DNA of 64,000 nucleotides, taken from NCBI GenBank assembly GCA_021234155.1, contig JAJEKV010000035.1:11904407-11968406 (forward strand), written 5' to 3'. The DNA is from Isoetes taiwanensis (Eukaryota > Streptophyta > Lycopodiopsida > Isoetales > Isoetaceae). Made by a program: the position numbers and the translations under genes. Shown here one piece after another: positions 37,520 to 48,862 of this stretch. The notes beneath the pieces were generated by a model. That model worked only from the letters and a program-made list of their open reading frames with translations, did not search any database and was not told the DNA's origin. How positions within the stretch are numbered: position 1 is the first letter of the stretch; every line of letters begins with the position of its first letter.

Positions 37520-38423
37520 TTTTTTTATCGAAGGTTATGCTCTTGATATGGAAGTTCAATCTAGACCTCTTCAGTACACTTTCTGGGTCATATGAAATAA
37601 GCCAATAACGCAATGGAAGATAAGACCTTCAGATGATAAATGGAGGCCAGATGACGGAGTACCTATATGGAACGTAGATGAGTTTTGTAAAGCTAAGATT
37701 CCCAGGAGTTAACCAAAAGCTCTTAAGCCTTTTGCAGAGGTGGATTCATTGCAAAGCACATTGGACGGCATTTCTAAATACTGGAGACATAATCCTGATA
37801 ATACCAACCTTACATTGATAGATTATTGGACATAGGTACATGGATTATTGGGAGAAGTAGACACATCCTCTGATAAACTGAAAGATGGATGGCTAACTAA
37901 GTCTAGGTGGAGAGACTTGATAACACCTGAGGAAGTTGATGATGTGGTTAGTAGTATTCGCAAGTCGATGGCTCCTCTAGCTGCTGAAAAATATTATGTT
38001 GGTCCTAGGAAAGGAAGGCCTAAATATTTCGGGCTGGAGGATTATGATCCTAAAGATGACTTTCTTTGCCATCAATTTACACTTATAATGCTAGAGCGCA
38101 AAGAGATATACCTTGTGTGGATGGGTTACACCATCTCAGATGTTTGCAAAGAAGTGGGTGACCGCAATGTGAACAAAGTTCGTGTAGAGTGGTGGTGTTC
38201 AGTGCATCAGTTAAATGCAGTGGCAGAGGAAGAAAGATATAGAGACTGTTGGACAAAGAAATGGAAGAAAAGACCTATTGAAGCGGATGATTGGGTTGAG
38301 TTAGATACTATTTTGTTTTCATGGACCCCAAAGGTCATCTCAGGCAAGACTGCTAGGGTTACAATACCTGTGGAAGTGAGGAAGAAAGCTATGATATCTC
38401 TAGGGGTCACTTTTGAGAAGTAA
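37520..38423 (+). pseudogene. Unrecognised conserved-looking coding region with stops
   Basis: An uninterrupted frame at 37848-38423 (191 codons, stop TAA) has no ATG at its left end. The same frame continues leftward through three stops (about 37597, 37711, 37834) to about 37520, with protein-like text throughout: DDGVPIWNVDEFCKAKIP, LQSTLDGISKYWRHNPDN, then LTKSRWRDLITPEEVDDVV, GPRKGRPKYFGLEDYDPKDD. I do not recognise the family. Rich in Trp, Lys, Asp and Glu; possibly a DNA-interacting or mobile-element protein. Its nearness to the methylase-like fragment may mean they belong to one gene family, which is speculative. The best reading is a pseudogene with a long open 3' part. Confidence 0.5.
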
Positions 38424-39570
38424 TTGGCATTATGTCACTCGAGATATATATATAAAATATTTTCAATTTTTAATGCGATCATGTTATGCTGTTATAAAAA
38501 AAAGTTTGCATATGCCATCAAGAGGAGGTCTTATCACGGCCTATTCAAATGTGACGCGAATTATCTAATGATGGAGATAAAGAAAATGCTTGTTCAGGAG
38601 AAGTCTGCAAATGCCATACTCTGAAAGTTTAGCAAGAAACTCACATATCCATATAAAGATAGACTTCAATATGTTGCAGTGGATGTTCATGAACGAGCAT
38701 CAAAATGGCAATCCGCATCGTGAGCGAGTTACCTCACGAAGTACAGGAGCTGCTGGCCATGTCGCAAGTTATCAGCATGTTGCTGAGTTGCCACCCGAGT
38801 GGGACGCTTGTGTTCTACTGCTGTGACTGTATGCAATCAGCCATGAATTTGGATTCCATGCTATAATATAAATACATATTAACTTGTCATTTTGATGTTT
38901 GTATGCCATTTGTCCTTGCCAATATGCATTCCATATTCCAATCCTTATCCCATTATGAGTAATCACAATAATAGTAAGAAATATATGGCCGGAGCCTAAC
39001 ATTGTTCTTATATATTACCTCAAGGCAAATTAGTGAAGGATCCATACGAGCAAAGGTGATGTTTCTAAAGTTAGAATTCGATTGTCTTAATCTTATGCGA
39101 CAGCTCCAAACTGACACACACAACCACCATTGAACCCACAAGCATAAAAGCATTTGCTATAAAGGAACCTCCCGGATTCAAATGGACCTTACAATACAGG
39201 AACATTTTTTGTATTCAAGGACAATCACCGACCACTTAATGCCGTGAGAACCTTCCCCTTGTTACTACCCCCTTGATGCTCGTTATTGTTTATCGCTTAT
39301 GTGCTTCAAAATCTTGAGGTGAAGGGATTTGTGGATGTGAAGGAACCAAACAGTCACAGACCACTCAAGAGGGTAATGATCTAGAGGAAAGTTAACAAGA
39401 CACGCAATGGTCCATTATTGTTTAGAATCTACCTATAAATGGTCCCTTCATGTAAATGGTTAGAGGCACATGCCATGCACTTAGTGCATTTCAGAGGCAT
39501 CAACCCTATCTTCTAACCTGCTTTGTAGTGAGTGCAATGGTTCTAACCATAGTTCTCGTCTTGCGGCAGA
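38424..39570. other. Gene-free stretch
   Basis: Only chance ORFs; no repeats stand out. The 3' portion (from about 39440) is transitional to the GC-richer LINE region. Confidence 0.4.
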
Positions 39571-39930
39571 ATTTTGATCGGTCATATCTCTCGCATCCGG
39601 TGTCAGATTTTCATGTGCTTGGGCTTGTTGGAAAGCTGGTTCAGAGATCTTTCCAGCGGTGTATGGTACCTGCATGCTTGGCTTTGTTTCCGTGCTCAAA
39701 TTGGCACTTTTCCGGGCTGTGTGCTAGGGTTTCTGTGGCAATCGGTAGACACTTCGACGGACTGTATCTCTCACATCCGGTATCAGATTTTCATGTGCTT
39801 AGGCGTATTGGAAAGCTGGTTCAGAGAGCTTTCCAACGGTGTATGATACCTGCACGCTTGTCTTTGTTTTAGTGCTCAAATCTGCACTTTTCCGGGCTGT
39901 GTGCTAGGGTTTTTGTGGCAGCCAGTACAC
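39571..39930 (+). repeat. Two 180-bp tandem monomers (LINE 5' UTR?)
   Basis: Period exactly 180: TATCTCTCGCATCCGGTGTC at 39585 recurs at 39765 with one mismatch, and both units end in GTGTGCTAGGGTTT.TGTGGCA. They sit immediately upstream of the LINE ORF1-like region, like monomer-type promoters of some L1 elements. Confidence 0.75.
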
Positions 39931-39939
39931 ACCAGATAT

Positions 39940-41813
39940 CCAGGAGTCGTCGCCCAAGTCATACCCCAAGTCATGGCCACAGACACAGTCCCGTGTGTGG
40001 ACCCACACTTGGTTGGTGAGCTACCTCAAGCCACACCAACCTATCCTGGGAAGGCCCAAACACACCAACCACCGGTTGACCCCACGCAGGCAGAGCCCTC
40101 TGGGGAAGACCATGAAGCGGGGCCACCAAGGAAGAGGCCTCAGGCAGAGGGAGAGACGTCTTCCATGAAGAGGGAGGCCCGAGCGAAGGCCCCACCGACC
40201 CGGCAAAGGGCCACACAGGCAATCCGCCAAATAACCTTGGAGCCGCATCCAGCGAGGGTTGAGGCCAACAAAGGCACGCCTTGCGTGCCTCCCGGCAGAG
40301 GTGGAGAACATAACATCTCTGGATGTTGCGCAGCAAAGCTAATTGGTGCCGTAAAACGACGCGAATAAACGAATTGGAGGATCGCTGCACGGCATTAAGG
40401 ATGATAGCATCCACTTGCTACAATTTGATAGACAGCAATACCGACATTTCAGCAGGAGCTTGCAGATATGAGGGGGCGGTAGACACCGCGGTTGGCAAAT
40501 ATGGAAGCCGGGACGCAGGATGAACCGGGTAGCAGAGACACTCAGAACCCCGCCTCGGATCCAAAACCGAGGTTGAGGAGGCTAAGGCCACGACATACAG
40601 GAGCACAGCCGCCTCCCCGCCGAGGTTGCAGAGGCCGCCACCGGACGGAGAGACAAGCATGATTCCGTATAACTTTGGAAGCTAGCCGTGCAGAACTAAT
40701 CCTTTTTTCGAGTAAGGATTTAGCACGAGATCGGAGCTTTATATACATTGTGAGCCGGGCGGCCGTTGCCCAAAATAGGCAAGGGCCTCCATGCCGAGGC
40801 ACATGAGCAACTCCGCCATTGCACGCCGGAGATGGCGAGACATGACAACGCCCCGCAAGAGCCGAGCCCCAGATTCTGGAGAACAAACCACAACAAAGAA
40901 CACACCAATCCCGAACCCACCAACCTACGGGGCGCCAACTCAAACACATGCCGCGACACATCCCGAGATCACGCCGGGCCGCCACCACCCCGGCCGGCCA
41001 TACCCTATGCCTCACCCACCCTCAACCAACACGGGTGCGCCCCCGCGGAACTCCGGGAGAACAGACGCCAGGAGCCGCAATGTGGTAGTGCGAGGCCCCG
41101 CGGAGGAGTCGAGAACATCTCACTTCCCCGACCGCATTACCGCATCTTGGACCGATAATGTTCCCAAAGACCTCGCGGACCATTGGAAAGGCGTAGTCGT
41201 CATGGAATTGGCCGCCTCGGGACGCCCCAGTGGTCATCTTCCGCGCTTGAGAGCGTGCCAGAGCGGGTGGCCATCCCGCCGTGGCTGGAAGTTGAAGGGG
41301 GCGGGCCCAGACGCTGACGGGACTTGACCCTTCAAAGATGAAGAGACCAAGGCGTGAGCTAGCAAAAGTCGTGGATCTGCCGCAAACATGGAGGGGCAGC
41401 CGGGGCTGGTCCTGGGGAAGGATGCGAATTCAGGCCCAAACAGGGATCGCGGCACTCCGGCCCCTCGAGTCCCCTCTGAGGGGGCCCCAGCGGCACAGGC
41501 ATCCACATCTTCCGCTCCCCCTGGGACCACCACTACCACCGGACCTGAAGTGGCGATGCATGCCACTAAATAGGGATCGTGCCTCAGCGTGGTATCCTGG
41601 AATTGCCGTGGCTTTCCATGGCAGAAGGGGGACAGTCCCAATTCCGTCGCCATGGACATGGACCTTATCTTCCTCATGGAAACATGGGAACATGCTGGTC
41701 ACAGGCTACCTGATTTGCCAGGATACCAGTGCTACTCCGTCTTCAATGAGTGCACCGGAAAACGAGGACACGGAGGAATTGCGTGTTACTACCAGACAGC
41801 CTTGGCCCAATAA
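39940..41813 (+). mobile_element. LINE 5' half: ORF1 and start of endonuclease, 3'-truncated
   Basis: GC-rich block with several frames broken by frameshifts. The N-terminal part of ORF1 is Pro/Lys/Arg-rich (39940-40310), then comes a helical stretch (INELEDRCTALRMIASTCYN at about 40372-40428) and further Pro/Arg-rich text to a TAG at about 41571-41573. The same frame continues past the TAG as CLSVVSWNCRGFPWQKG, LIFLMETWEHAG and GHGGIACYY, which is the N-terminus of an apurinic-type endonuclease (first catalytic Asn in SWN, Glu in MET). It stops after about 75 residues where AT-rich DNA begins at about 41820. The endonuclease remainder, RT and 3' end are absent, the reverse of normal 5' truncation. 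Confidence 0.65.
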
Positions 41814-41835
41814 GGCCACCTTAATATGAATAGCT

Positions 41836-42069
41836 AGTATCTAAGGATGAATAACTAGTAATTAAGATAACTAATAATTAAGATACATTAGTGTAATTAC
41901 TTAGATAGTATTTTTACATCATGCCACATTGGAAGCATCCATAAAGACACATAGTATCTAAAGATGAATAACTAGTAATTAAGATAACTAATAATTAAGA
42001 TACATTAGTATAATTACTTAGATAGTATTTTTACATCATGCCACATTGGAAGCATCCATAAAGACACAT
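41836..42069. repeat. 117-bp tandem repeat, two near-identical units
   Basis: Units 41836-41952 and 41953-42069 differ at only a few bases, so this is a recent duplication. It marks the point where the upstream LINE is cut off. Confidence 0.9.
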
Positions 42070-42145
42070 GACGGACCCTCAAAGATTTAAACACACGATC
42101 TCTTATTTGCTAACCCAATGGACTAGCCACTAAATCGAACAAGAT
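42066..42145 (-). other. Possible tRNA-derived SINE promoter
   Basis: On the minus strand the sequence reads TTTAGTGGCTAGTCCATTGG (A-box-like), then about 20 bases later GATCGTGTGTTTAAATCTTT (degenerate B box). Spacing and order match a pol III tRNA-like head. It is too degenerate to be a tRNA gene; it may be the head of a SINE whose body includes the 117-bp repeats. Confidence 0.35.
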
Positions 42146-42483
42146 AGATTGAAATGTCTGGCGAGGTGAGAATAGACAAAAGCACGAAGCTACTACCGCT
42201 GCCGTCATGTCCGATGGAATACGGTTGTTCAACTTTTTTGAGAAGGTTGGAACTCTCCGAGAAGTGGCCATCAGCCTAGAGAACTCTTTTAGAAATTTGA
42301 GACTTGCAATGATACCCTTAAAATGGACAACAGCTCCGTCGTAAGCCCCAGCAATTTTTTTCCTCCTTTTTGAGTCTTTGATCTCTGTTGCCCATTTCCC
42401 CCACAGCCTCTAACTAATGTCTTTGTACAACTTACCATGTTTTGCTTCGGTGAGATCAAACCAATGCAAACACTTAACTACTC
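42146..42483. other. Left flank of the copia element
   Basis: No gene or repeat end recognised up to the TACTC target duplication at 42479-42483. Confidence 0.4.
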
Positions 42484-43065
42484 TGTTAGAATATGGGGTC
42501 ATTGCATAATTAATGTTGTGATTACCAGTGCCAGACAGGTGGAAGCTAATACCATTGGTTAAATGTGAAGGCTAAGTTGTGAAGGTTAAGTTGTGAAGTT
42601 TGTTAAGGTGGAAGTTGGAAATAAAATTGACATTGAGACCATTGAAATTATCGGTCAAAGGTCAATACACTATTTTGTATGAAATGGCCTGTGGAATAAT
42701 TTGAATGACGGATTTTCTGGACAGGCAAGTTTATCTGATCCGGATCTGTAGCCTTGTCGGTCGATGCCTCTGGATAAAATGGTGTGCAATGGATGCTAGG
42801 TTGTAGACCGGAGCCGACGGATCTGTTCATAGACGATTTGAGTCGGAATAGCTATTGATGTAATCGAATGAAGTTGGGTGTATATTCACTGCACTAATTT
42901 TCGTTTTGTTGTTACTATTATCACTATTGCAAGTTCAAATATTTATTAAGATCCTAGTTGAATATTTGAACAAGAACTTAAGTAGTGCAAGAAGTTAAAT
43001 TGAAGCTCTTAAGTGACAATTTGGTGTTGAGATAAGTGGTGTTGAGATAAGTGTTGAAATTTACA
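42484..43065 (+). repeat. copia 5' LTR
   Basis: 582 bp, TGTTAGAATATGG...GAAATTTACA. It has a local duplication near the 3' end (GTTGAGATAAGTG twice) that is absent from the 3' LTR. Confidence 0.95.
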
Positions 43066-43067
43066 TC

Positions 43068-43080
43068 TGGTATCAGAGCT
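43068..43080 (+). promoter_or_regulatory. Primer-binding site (initiator tRNA-Met)
   Basis: TGGTATCAGAGCT lies two bases after the LTR. It is the standard plant copia PBS complementary to the 3' end of initiator tRNA-Met. Confidence 0.9.
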
Positions 43081-43102
43081 CAGGTGGTTATTTTCAGAGA
43101 AG

Positions 43103-44260
43103 ATGTCTAGTCGATTTGGTGCTGGACTTTTGGCCACTGTTGAAGTTTACAAAGGGGGGCCTGGTTTTCAGATCTGGAAGGATGCCGTGAAACATATATT
43201 GGAGGTTGAGGATTTGTGGGATCTTGTTGATCCTGCTACTGTTGATACTAGTGCAGGTGTTACAGGTGCAACTGCAAGTACAAGTGTTGTTGCTGCCTCT
43301 GCTGTAGGGGGTTTAGGAGGAGATGCAGATGCTACCAGTGTGGGAGATGTCACTTCTAGTGAAAGCAGTGGAGCAAGGAGTCGTTCTAATCTGGCCAAAC
43401 TCAAAGAGGCACAAGGAATCATTGCTTCCAAGGTTAGTCCTACAATTAGGCTAAAACTAAGAAACAAGAGTCCTAGGGAGATGTGGGTATTTATGCTCAA
43501 ACACTTTGAGGAAAAAACCTCTTTACAGATAGATTTATTGGCTAGAGAGCTTAGAAATCTTAAATTGCATGAAGAGGATGATGTGTCAGAATTCTTCAAT
43601 AGATTTGATAACATTGTGGCTGATCTAGGAGGGGCTGGAGGTATCAGGTTTTAGCAATTGCAAGGGCCATTATGAACAATGAACAACTGGAGTTGTTTAT
43701 TAGAAATGTTGCAAAAAACATGGAGGAGGCTGAAACTATCATTAGGACAGAAATTGAACAGAAAAAAGGTGACTAAAGGAGTTGAAGAGGAGGCTAAAAT
43801 TCTGTATACTGGTAAAAAGCAAGATAAAATCATTTGTTATTTTTGTCATTAGCCTGGCCATGTCAAAAATAACTGTCCCAAGTTTAAGAAAAATGAGTTT
43901 ACCTGTTATACATGTGGTGGCCAAGGTCATCTAGCATCTAGGTGTCCTACTCCTAAGGAATTTGGAAGAGGAAGGAGTGGTTTTAATAGAGGAAAAAATG
44001 CGTCAAGAGGTCGATGAGGAGGAAGGAGATTTGCTGGTGCATTTATTACACAAGAGCATGAAAAAGGTGAAAACATTATAGATGAAAATGAGGTAAATTT
44101 GTTAAATTCTGTTCTTGAAAATAAAGCCAATGCTAACAAGTTATCTCATGCTCTCATAGTTGATAGTGGAGATGAAAGATCATTAGTCCACTGTGCTGAG
44201 TTGCTCAAAAATTTAGAACAAGGAGAAGCTAGAAGTGTTACAAGTAGGAAATGGAGCTTT
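43103..44260 (+). pseudogene. copia gag and protease region
   Basis: Gag begins at ATG 43103 just after the PBS and is open to TAG 43652-43654. One-base-shifted text continues (AIMNNEQLELFIRNV). Ala/Ser/Thr low-complexity insert at about residues 50-90. Two CCHC zinc knuckles follow: about 43834-43875 (CYFCH, then a TAG where Gln is expected, then PGHVKNNC) and about 43903-43944 (CYTCGGQGHLASRC). The protease catalytic triplet Asp-Ser-Gly is in LIVDSGDE at about 44155-44180. In life, gag forms the particle and the protease processes the polyprotein. The stops and frameshift make this copy non-functional. Confidence 0.85.
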
Positions 44261-46452
44261 GCAAAAGATTGAAGGAAGAGGGTTGCTGCAATTATGGGAT
44301 TTGCATGGAAATATAGTGGACATCAAAAATGTTTTGTGTGTGCCTGGAATTATTAAAAATCTGATATCTGTTAGTCAGTTAGTTGACTTGAGTTACAGAA
44401 TCATATTTGATGATGATGGTTGTAATATATGGTTTGACAATAAAATCAAGTTTCATGCCAAGCGTGTTGGTAAATTGTTTCAGCTGGAACATGCCAATAA
44501 TTCATCTTGCAAACTATTGATGTTATCTGAATTTGAGCTGTGGCATAATCGATTAGCTCACGCTCATTCCAATAACCTTAAGTTATTAGCAAAGAAAGGT
44601 CTTATTAAATATGAAAATGAGGAAAAAGGGCATATATGTGAGGGGTGTATGCTTGGTAAAATAAATAGATTGCCCTTTCTCAAATCAAACAAGAAAACTA
44701 AAGAGATTCTGGAGTTGGTTCATACCGAACTGTGTGGACCTTTGAACATCAGAGGTAGAACTAGCAAAAGGTATTTCATCACTTTTATTGATGATTATAC
44801 CAGAAAATGCAAATGTTATTTGCTAAGGGAGGGAGGCCATCTATGGCGCACATAACAGGAAAATGGATCGCAGAAGACCTTCTGGTGCTCAGATCAAACA
44901 CCTAAATGGTGCAATGGATGCCCCAGATATGGAGCTATGATATGCTTTAAAAATCGCCTCATGCGAAGGCTTTATTGGCGAGATACAGGGCTCCAAAGAA
45001 GCCCCTGTTTTGACCCCTAATGGCGCACAGGGGGCCCTGCTCCGTTGAAAATCATTAAAAACCCTAAAAAAATGGGCAACATTATATTCATTTTAAAGGT
45101 CATGATTAGATCTCCCAAACCCATCTGGTGCGTTCAAACTTCGCCTACCCTAAAAAAAGATTTTTTAGTTAATAGAATATGCAAAAAAAGGGGGGGAATT
45201 TGAACTGGGCAATCCTGGCCATTGGATTGCGCCATGTGGGGGTGCTCCATAAGGGCCCCCGCACCAATGATGGCCTCCCCCCTTAGTTAACAAGGCTCAA
45301 GCCTTAATAGCCTTCAAGCAGTTTGTAGCAGAATGAGAAAGACAAACAGGCAAGAAACTGAAATGCATAAGTTCTGACCGAGGGGGAGAGTATCTCTCAG
45401 CCAAATTTAAGGGTTTTTGTATTGCCAATGGCATCAAAAGGCAGCTGACTTGTAGATATAGTCCCCAACAAAATGGGATAGCAGAAAGAAGAAATAGGAC
45501 CTTGATGAATGCTGCTAGGTCAATGATTAAAAATAGTGGATTACCCAACTATTTGTGGGAAGAAGCCTTGCTAACTGCCAATATCATACAAAATAAACTC
45601 CCCTCCTCAAGCTTGCAAGGAAATATTCCTGATCTGATGTGGCATGGAGAAGATTCAATAATTAATTATGAAAAATTTAAAGTTTATGGATGCTTGGCCT
45701 ATGTATATAACCCAGATGAGCTTAGGAAAAAGCTTGATGATAAAGCCGAAATTGGTTTCTTAGTAGGCTATGACAGTCATTCGAAAGGTTACAGGATTTT
45801 TACTCCAGAAAACAAAAATATAATCATTAGTAGAGATGTAGTATTTTGTGAGGATGTACTATACAAAAATAGGCATCAAGTCACAAAAGACGTCACTATT
45901 AACAAAACTCCTCAAGTAACAAATAATCAAATTGATTATGAAGAGGAGGAGGAGGAAACTGAAGAAAATAAAGGAGCTGAAAATGTGACACAAGTTCAGA
46001 GGACTAGAACTGAACTTGTTGAACCTAAAATGGTTGAGGCTGATAAAATACCAGAAAAAAGGACTAGAAAAAGAAGAACAGAAGCACAAAGACTATTAGA
46101 TGAGATTCATTTTGACAAAGAAGCTTATGGGAGAAATGTCTTAGGTGGAAGTAAAAGATTAGAACAAGAACAAGAGATTGATGAGACTGAACAAATCATA
46201 GCTATAATAGAGGATGTTGAGGTACCTAGATCTGTTGAGCAAGCTCCGGAAAGTACTAATGCAGAACAGTGGAAAAATGCTATGCATGATGAATTGAGCT
46301 CTTTTGTAGACACTCATACTTATGATGTTGTAAGCCAACCTGCTGGACAGAATATAGTTGGCAGTAAATGGATCTTCAAAATTAAAGCTAATGCAGATGG
46401 CTCCAAGAAATATAAGGCACGGTTGGTTGCACAGGGTTTTACTCAAAAATAG
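44235..46452 (+). pseudogene. copia integrase region (interrupted)
   Basis: 44235-44825 holds the GAG-pre-integrase zinc finger (LWHNRLAHAHSNN ... CEGCMLGK) and the first catalytic Asp in FITFIDDYTRK. The frame is interrupted by the TIR element at 44826-45283 and resumes after it, with the second Asp in SDRGGEYLS and the Glu region QQNGIAERRNRTL. The ORF from 45502 continues through the integrase C-terminus (FKVYGCLAYVYNPDELRKK, GFLVGYDSHSKGYRIF, SRDVVFCED) and into the start of RT (VGSKWIFKIKANADGSKKYK), ending at TAG 46450-46452. One further stop (TGA/TAG-type) lies near 45333. Catalytic D, D, E residues are all still present. Confidence 0.85.
44826..45283. mobile_element. 458-bp TIR element (Tc1/mariner-like MITE) inserted at TA
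   Basis: TIRs AGGGAGGGAGGCCATCTATGG (one base longer than shown on the right arm) and the complement of CCAATGATGGCCTCCCCCCT; TA is duplicated at 44824-44825 and 45284-45285. Removing the element plus one TA rejoins the integrase frame (..YLL|VNKAQ..), which confirms the borders. No transposase. TA target and AGGG/CCCT ends suggest a Stowaway/mariner-type non-autonomous element; the TIR is longer than a typical Stowaway end. Confidence 0.85.
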
Positions 46453-47655
46453 GGTCAAGATTATGATGAGACTTATTCTCCTATAGTCAAACTTACAAGC
46501 ATAAGAGTTCTCTTAAGCCTAGCAAATGCTCTTGATTTAGAAATACATGATATGGACGTGAAGACTGCATTTCTGAATGCCATATTGGAGAAAGACATCT
46601 TCATGAAGCAAGGCCCCTGGTTTTGAAAAAGGAAAAAATTTAGTTTGGAAATTAAACAGGGCGGTGTATGGTTTAAAGCAAGCTCCAAGAGAATGGTATC
46701 TTTGCATGGATACTTTTCTGAGAGAGCAAGGATTTGAGAAATTACAAAATGATGGCAATCTATATAGATACAAAGTAGGGGATGAATTTTGCATTATAGC
46801 TTTGTATGTAGATGATTGTATTATGATTGACAATTCCACTAGAGTTCTAAATATGTGCAAAGATATTTTAAAACACAGGTTCAAAATGACAGATTTAGGG
46901 CCTTTGCAGAAGTTTCTGGAAATTGAGGTCATTAGAGACAGGAAAAATAAGATACTAAAATTGAAACAGAGGGGACATATAGAAAACATGCTCAAGAAGT
47001 TTAATATGCAAGATGCTTGTACTGCCAAAACTCCAATTGTGCTAGGACATCATCTAACTGCTAGTGTTGAGGCTGATGCAGAGGAGCTTGAGTACATGAA
47101 ACAGGTTCCATATCGTGCTCTAGTAGGTTGTTTACTATACTTGAGTAACAATATGCAGTCAATAATCTAAGTAGAAGATGCAGCAATCCTGAAAAAATAC
47201 ATTGGCTAGCAGCAAAAAGGATGTTAAAATATTTGAAAGGGACTCAGGACTATGGAATAACCTTTAATGATGATAATCTGCAAATGTATGCCTATTCAGA
47301 TGCTGACTGGGCAGGTGATCAAATTGAAACAGGTTATGTGATATTTCTTGCAGGTGGTACTATAAGTTGGAGAACAAAAAAGCAGTCTGCAATTGCATTA
47401 TCATCAGCTGAAGCTGAGTAGATAGTCAAAGTTGCATTGCAATTGTTAAAAATCCTGTTGAACATGAAAGAACCAAGCATATAGAGTCAAGCATGCATTA
47501 TATCAGAGATCAAGCTGCAAAAGGAAACATTCAAATGATGTATGTTAGCACTGACAGACAGATAGCAGATATTTTTACAAAAGGACTTGCAGAAAATAAA
47601 TTTACAGGGTTTCAAAGGCAACTCAAAGTACATTACTTATGCAATGAAGGAGGAG
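46453..47655 (+). pseudogene. copia reverse transcriptase and RNase H
   Basis: RT: GQDYDETYSPIVKLTSIR, HDMDVKTAFLNAILEKDIF, a frameshift near 46610-46625, then AVYGLKQAPREWYLCMD-type text and the catalytic YVDD at 46804-46815, to a stop at 47168. A few residues around the usual RPDI motif are missing. RNase H: MLKYLKGTQDYGI (47221), YSDADWAGD, SWRTKKQSAIALSSAEAE, stop at 47419. About 40 residues are then absent before SCIAIVKNPVEHERTKHIE and the C-terminal DRQIADIFTKGLAENKF, ending in ORF 47493-47681 that runs into the LTR. Confidence 0.9.
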
Positions 47656-48226
47656 TGTTAGAATATGGGGTCATTGCATAATTAATGTTGTGATTACCAC
47701 TGCCAGGCAGGTGGAAGCTAATACCATTGGTTAAATGTGAAGGCTAAGTTGTGAAGGTTAAGTTGTGAAGTTTGTTAAGGTGGAAGTTGGAAATAAAATT
47801 GACATTGAGACCATTGAAATTATCGGTCAAAGGTCAATACACTATTTTGTATGAAATGGCTTGTGGGATAATTTGAATGACGGATTTTCTGGACAGTCAA
47901 GTTTATCTGATCCGGATCTGTAGCCTTGTCGGTCGATGCCTCAGGATAAAATGGTGTGCAATGGATGCTAGGTTGTAGACCGGAGCCGACGGACGGATCT
48001 GTTCATAGACGATTTGAGTCGGAATAGCCATTGATGTAATCGAATGAAGTTGGGTGTATATTCACTGCACTAATTTTCGTTTTGTTGTCACTATTGTCAC
48101 TATTGCAAGTTTGAATATTTATTAACATCCTAGTTGAATATTTGAACAAGAACTTAAGTAGTGCAAGAAGTTAAATTGAAGCTGTTAAATGACAATTTGG
48201 TGTTGAGATAAGTATTGAAATTTACA
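47656..48226 (+). repeat. copia 3' LTR
   Basis: 571 bp, preceded by the polypurine tract and followed by TSD TACTC. Differs from the 5' LTR by a 4-bp GACG duplication and the loss of the GTTGAGATAAGTG repeat. Confidence 0.95.
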
Positions 48227-48839
48227 TACTCTTCAAAACACTCATAAAACACTGCAAAACACTTGAGACATTCCTATTTTTCTTACCTAAAGAGACATGA
48301 GCTATGGAGTTGTCTTCAGAGTTGTCGTTGTACGTGGAGGTCTCGGGATCAGCCATGGCCTAGCTAGCATCTTCAGAGATAGCAGATGAGTTTATCAATC
48401 TCTGCATCATATGTAGAATTAGCACCTTTCATGCTTAGCCTGGCTTCCTTTATTATGTTTTTCTTTACATGTTTTAATTACATTGTAACAGTTTCTTCAG
48501 GCCAATCGGTTTCTTCAGGCTATATTGTGCTTGTTCATCTCTACTCCCCTTGCCGCAAAACAACGTCCTCAAAAATCTAGTTACTTCAGCATCAGAAGGA
48601 CCGAGGTTTTTACGAGCCCCAATTTCACTGCCTCGTTGTGTTTATGTAATGGAGCTTAGCAAACAGATAAGTTGCATTGACACTGGGAGGAAAGGAAAAA
48701 AAGCATGTGGAAAACTCGATGCTTCCAAAATTAGGTAATGATAGTTTCGGAACTCTTTCCATTATGATTTCAAGAAAATGTGGACTAGCTAGCTGCCATG
48801 CTTCGCTCAGTTTTTAGAATAGCAACATGCATCGCATGT
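48227..48839. other. Right flank of the copia element
   Basis: No gene recognised. A short ORF at 48550-48738 lacks family features. Confidence 0.35.
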
Positions 48840-48862
48840 ACATGTGGCACGCTATACAACGG

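Larger units (their letters stand above)
42484..48226 (+). mobile_element. Full-length Ty1/copia LTR retrotransposon, inactive
   Basis: LTRs 42484-43065 and 47656-48226 both run TG...CA. TACTC flanks the element at 42479-42483 and 48227-48231. The primer-binding site follows the left LTR, and a purine-rich tract (AATGAAGGAGGAG) precedes the right one. Internal order gag, protease, integrase, RT, RNase H is typical of copia. It is inactive: stops and frameshifts in gag and pol, a 458-bp DNA element in the integrase, and deletions in RNase H. By eye the LTRs differ at about 15 substitutions over about 565 aligned bases plus two indels, so the insertion is neither new nor ancient. Confidence 0.95.

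Noticed and set aside
42066-42145. Functional tRNA gene
   Set aside because: The A and B boxes are degenerate and no acceptor stem or anticodon arm can be formed convincingly.
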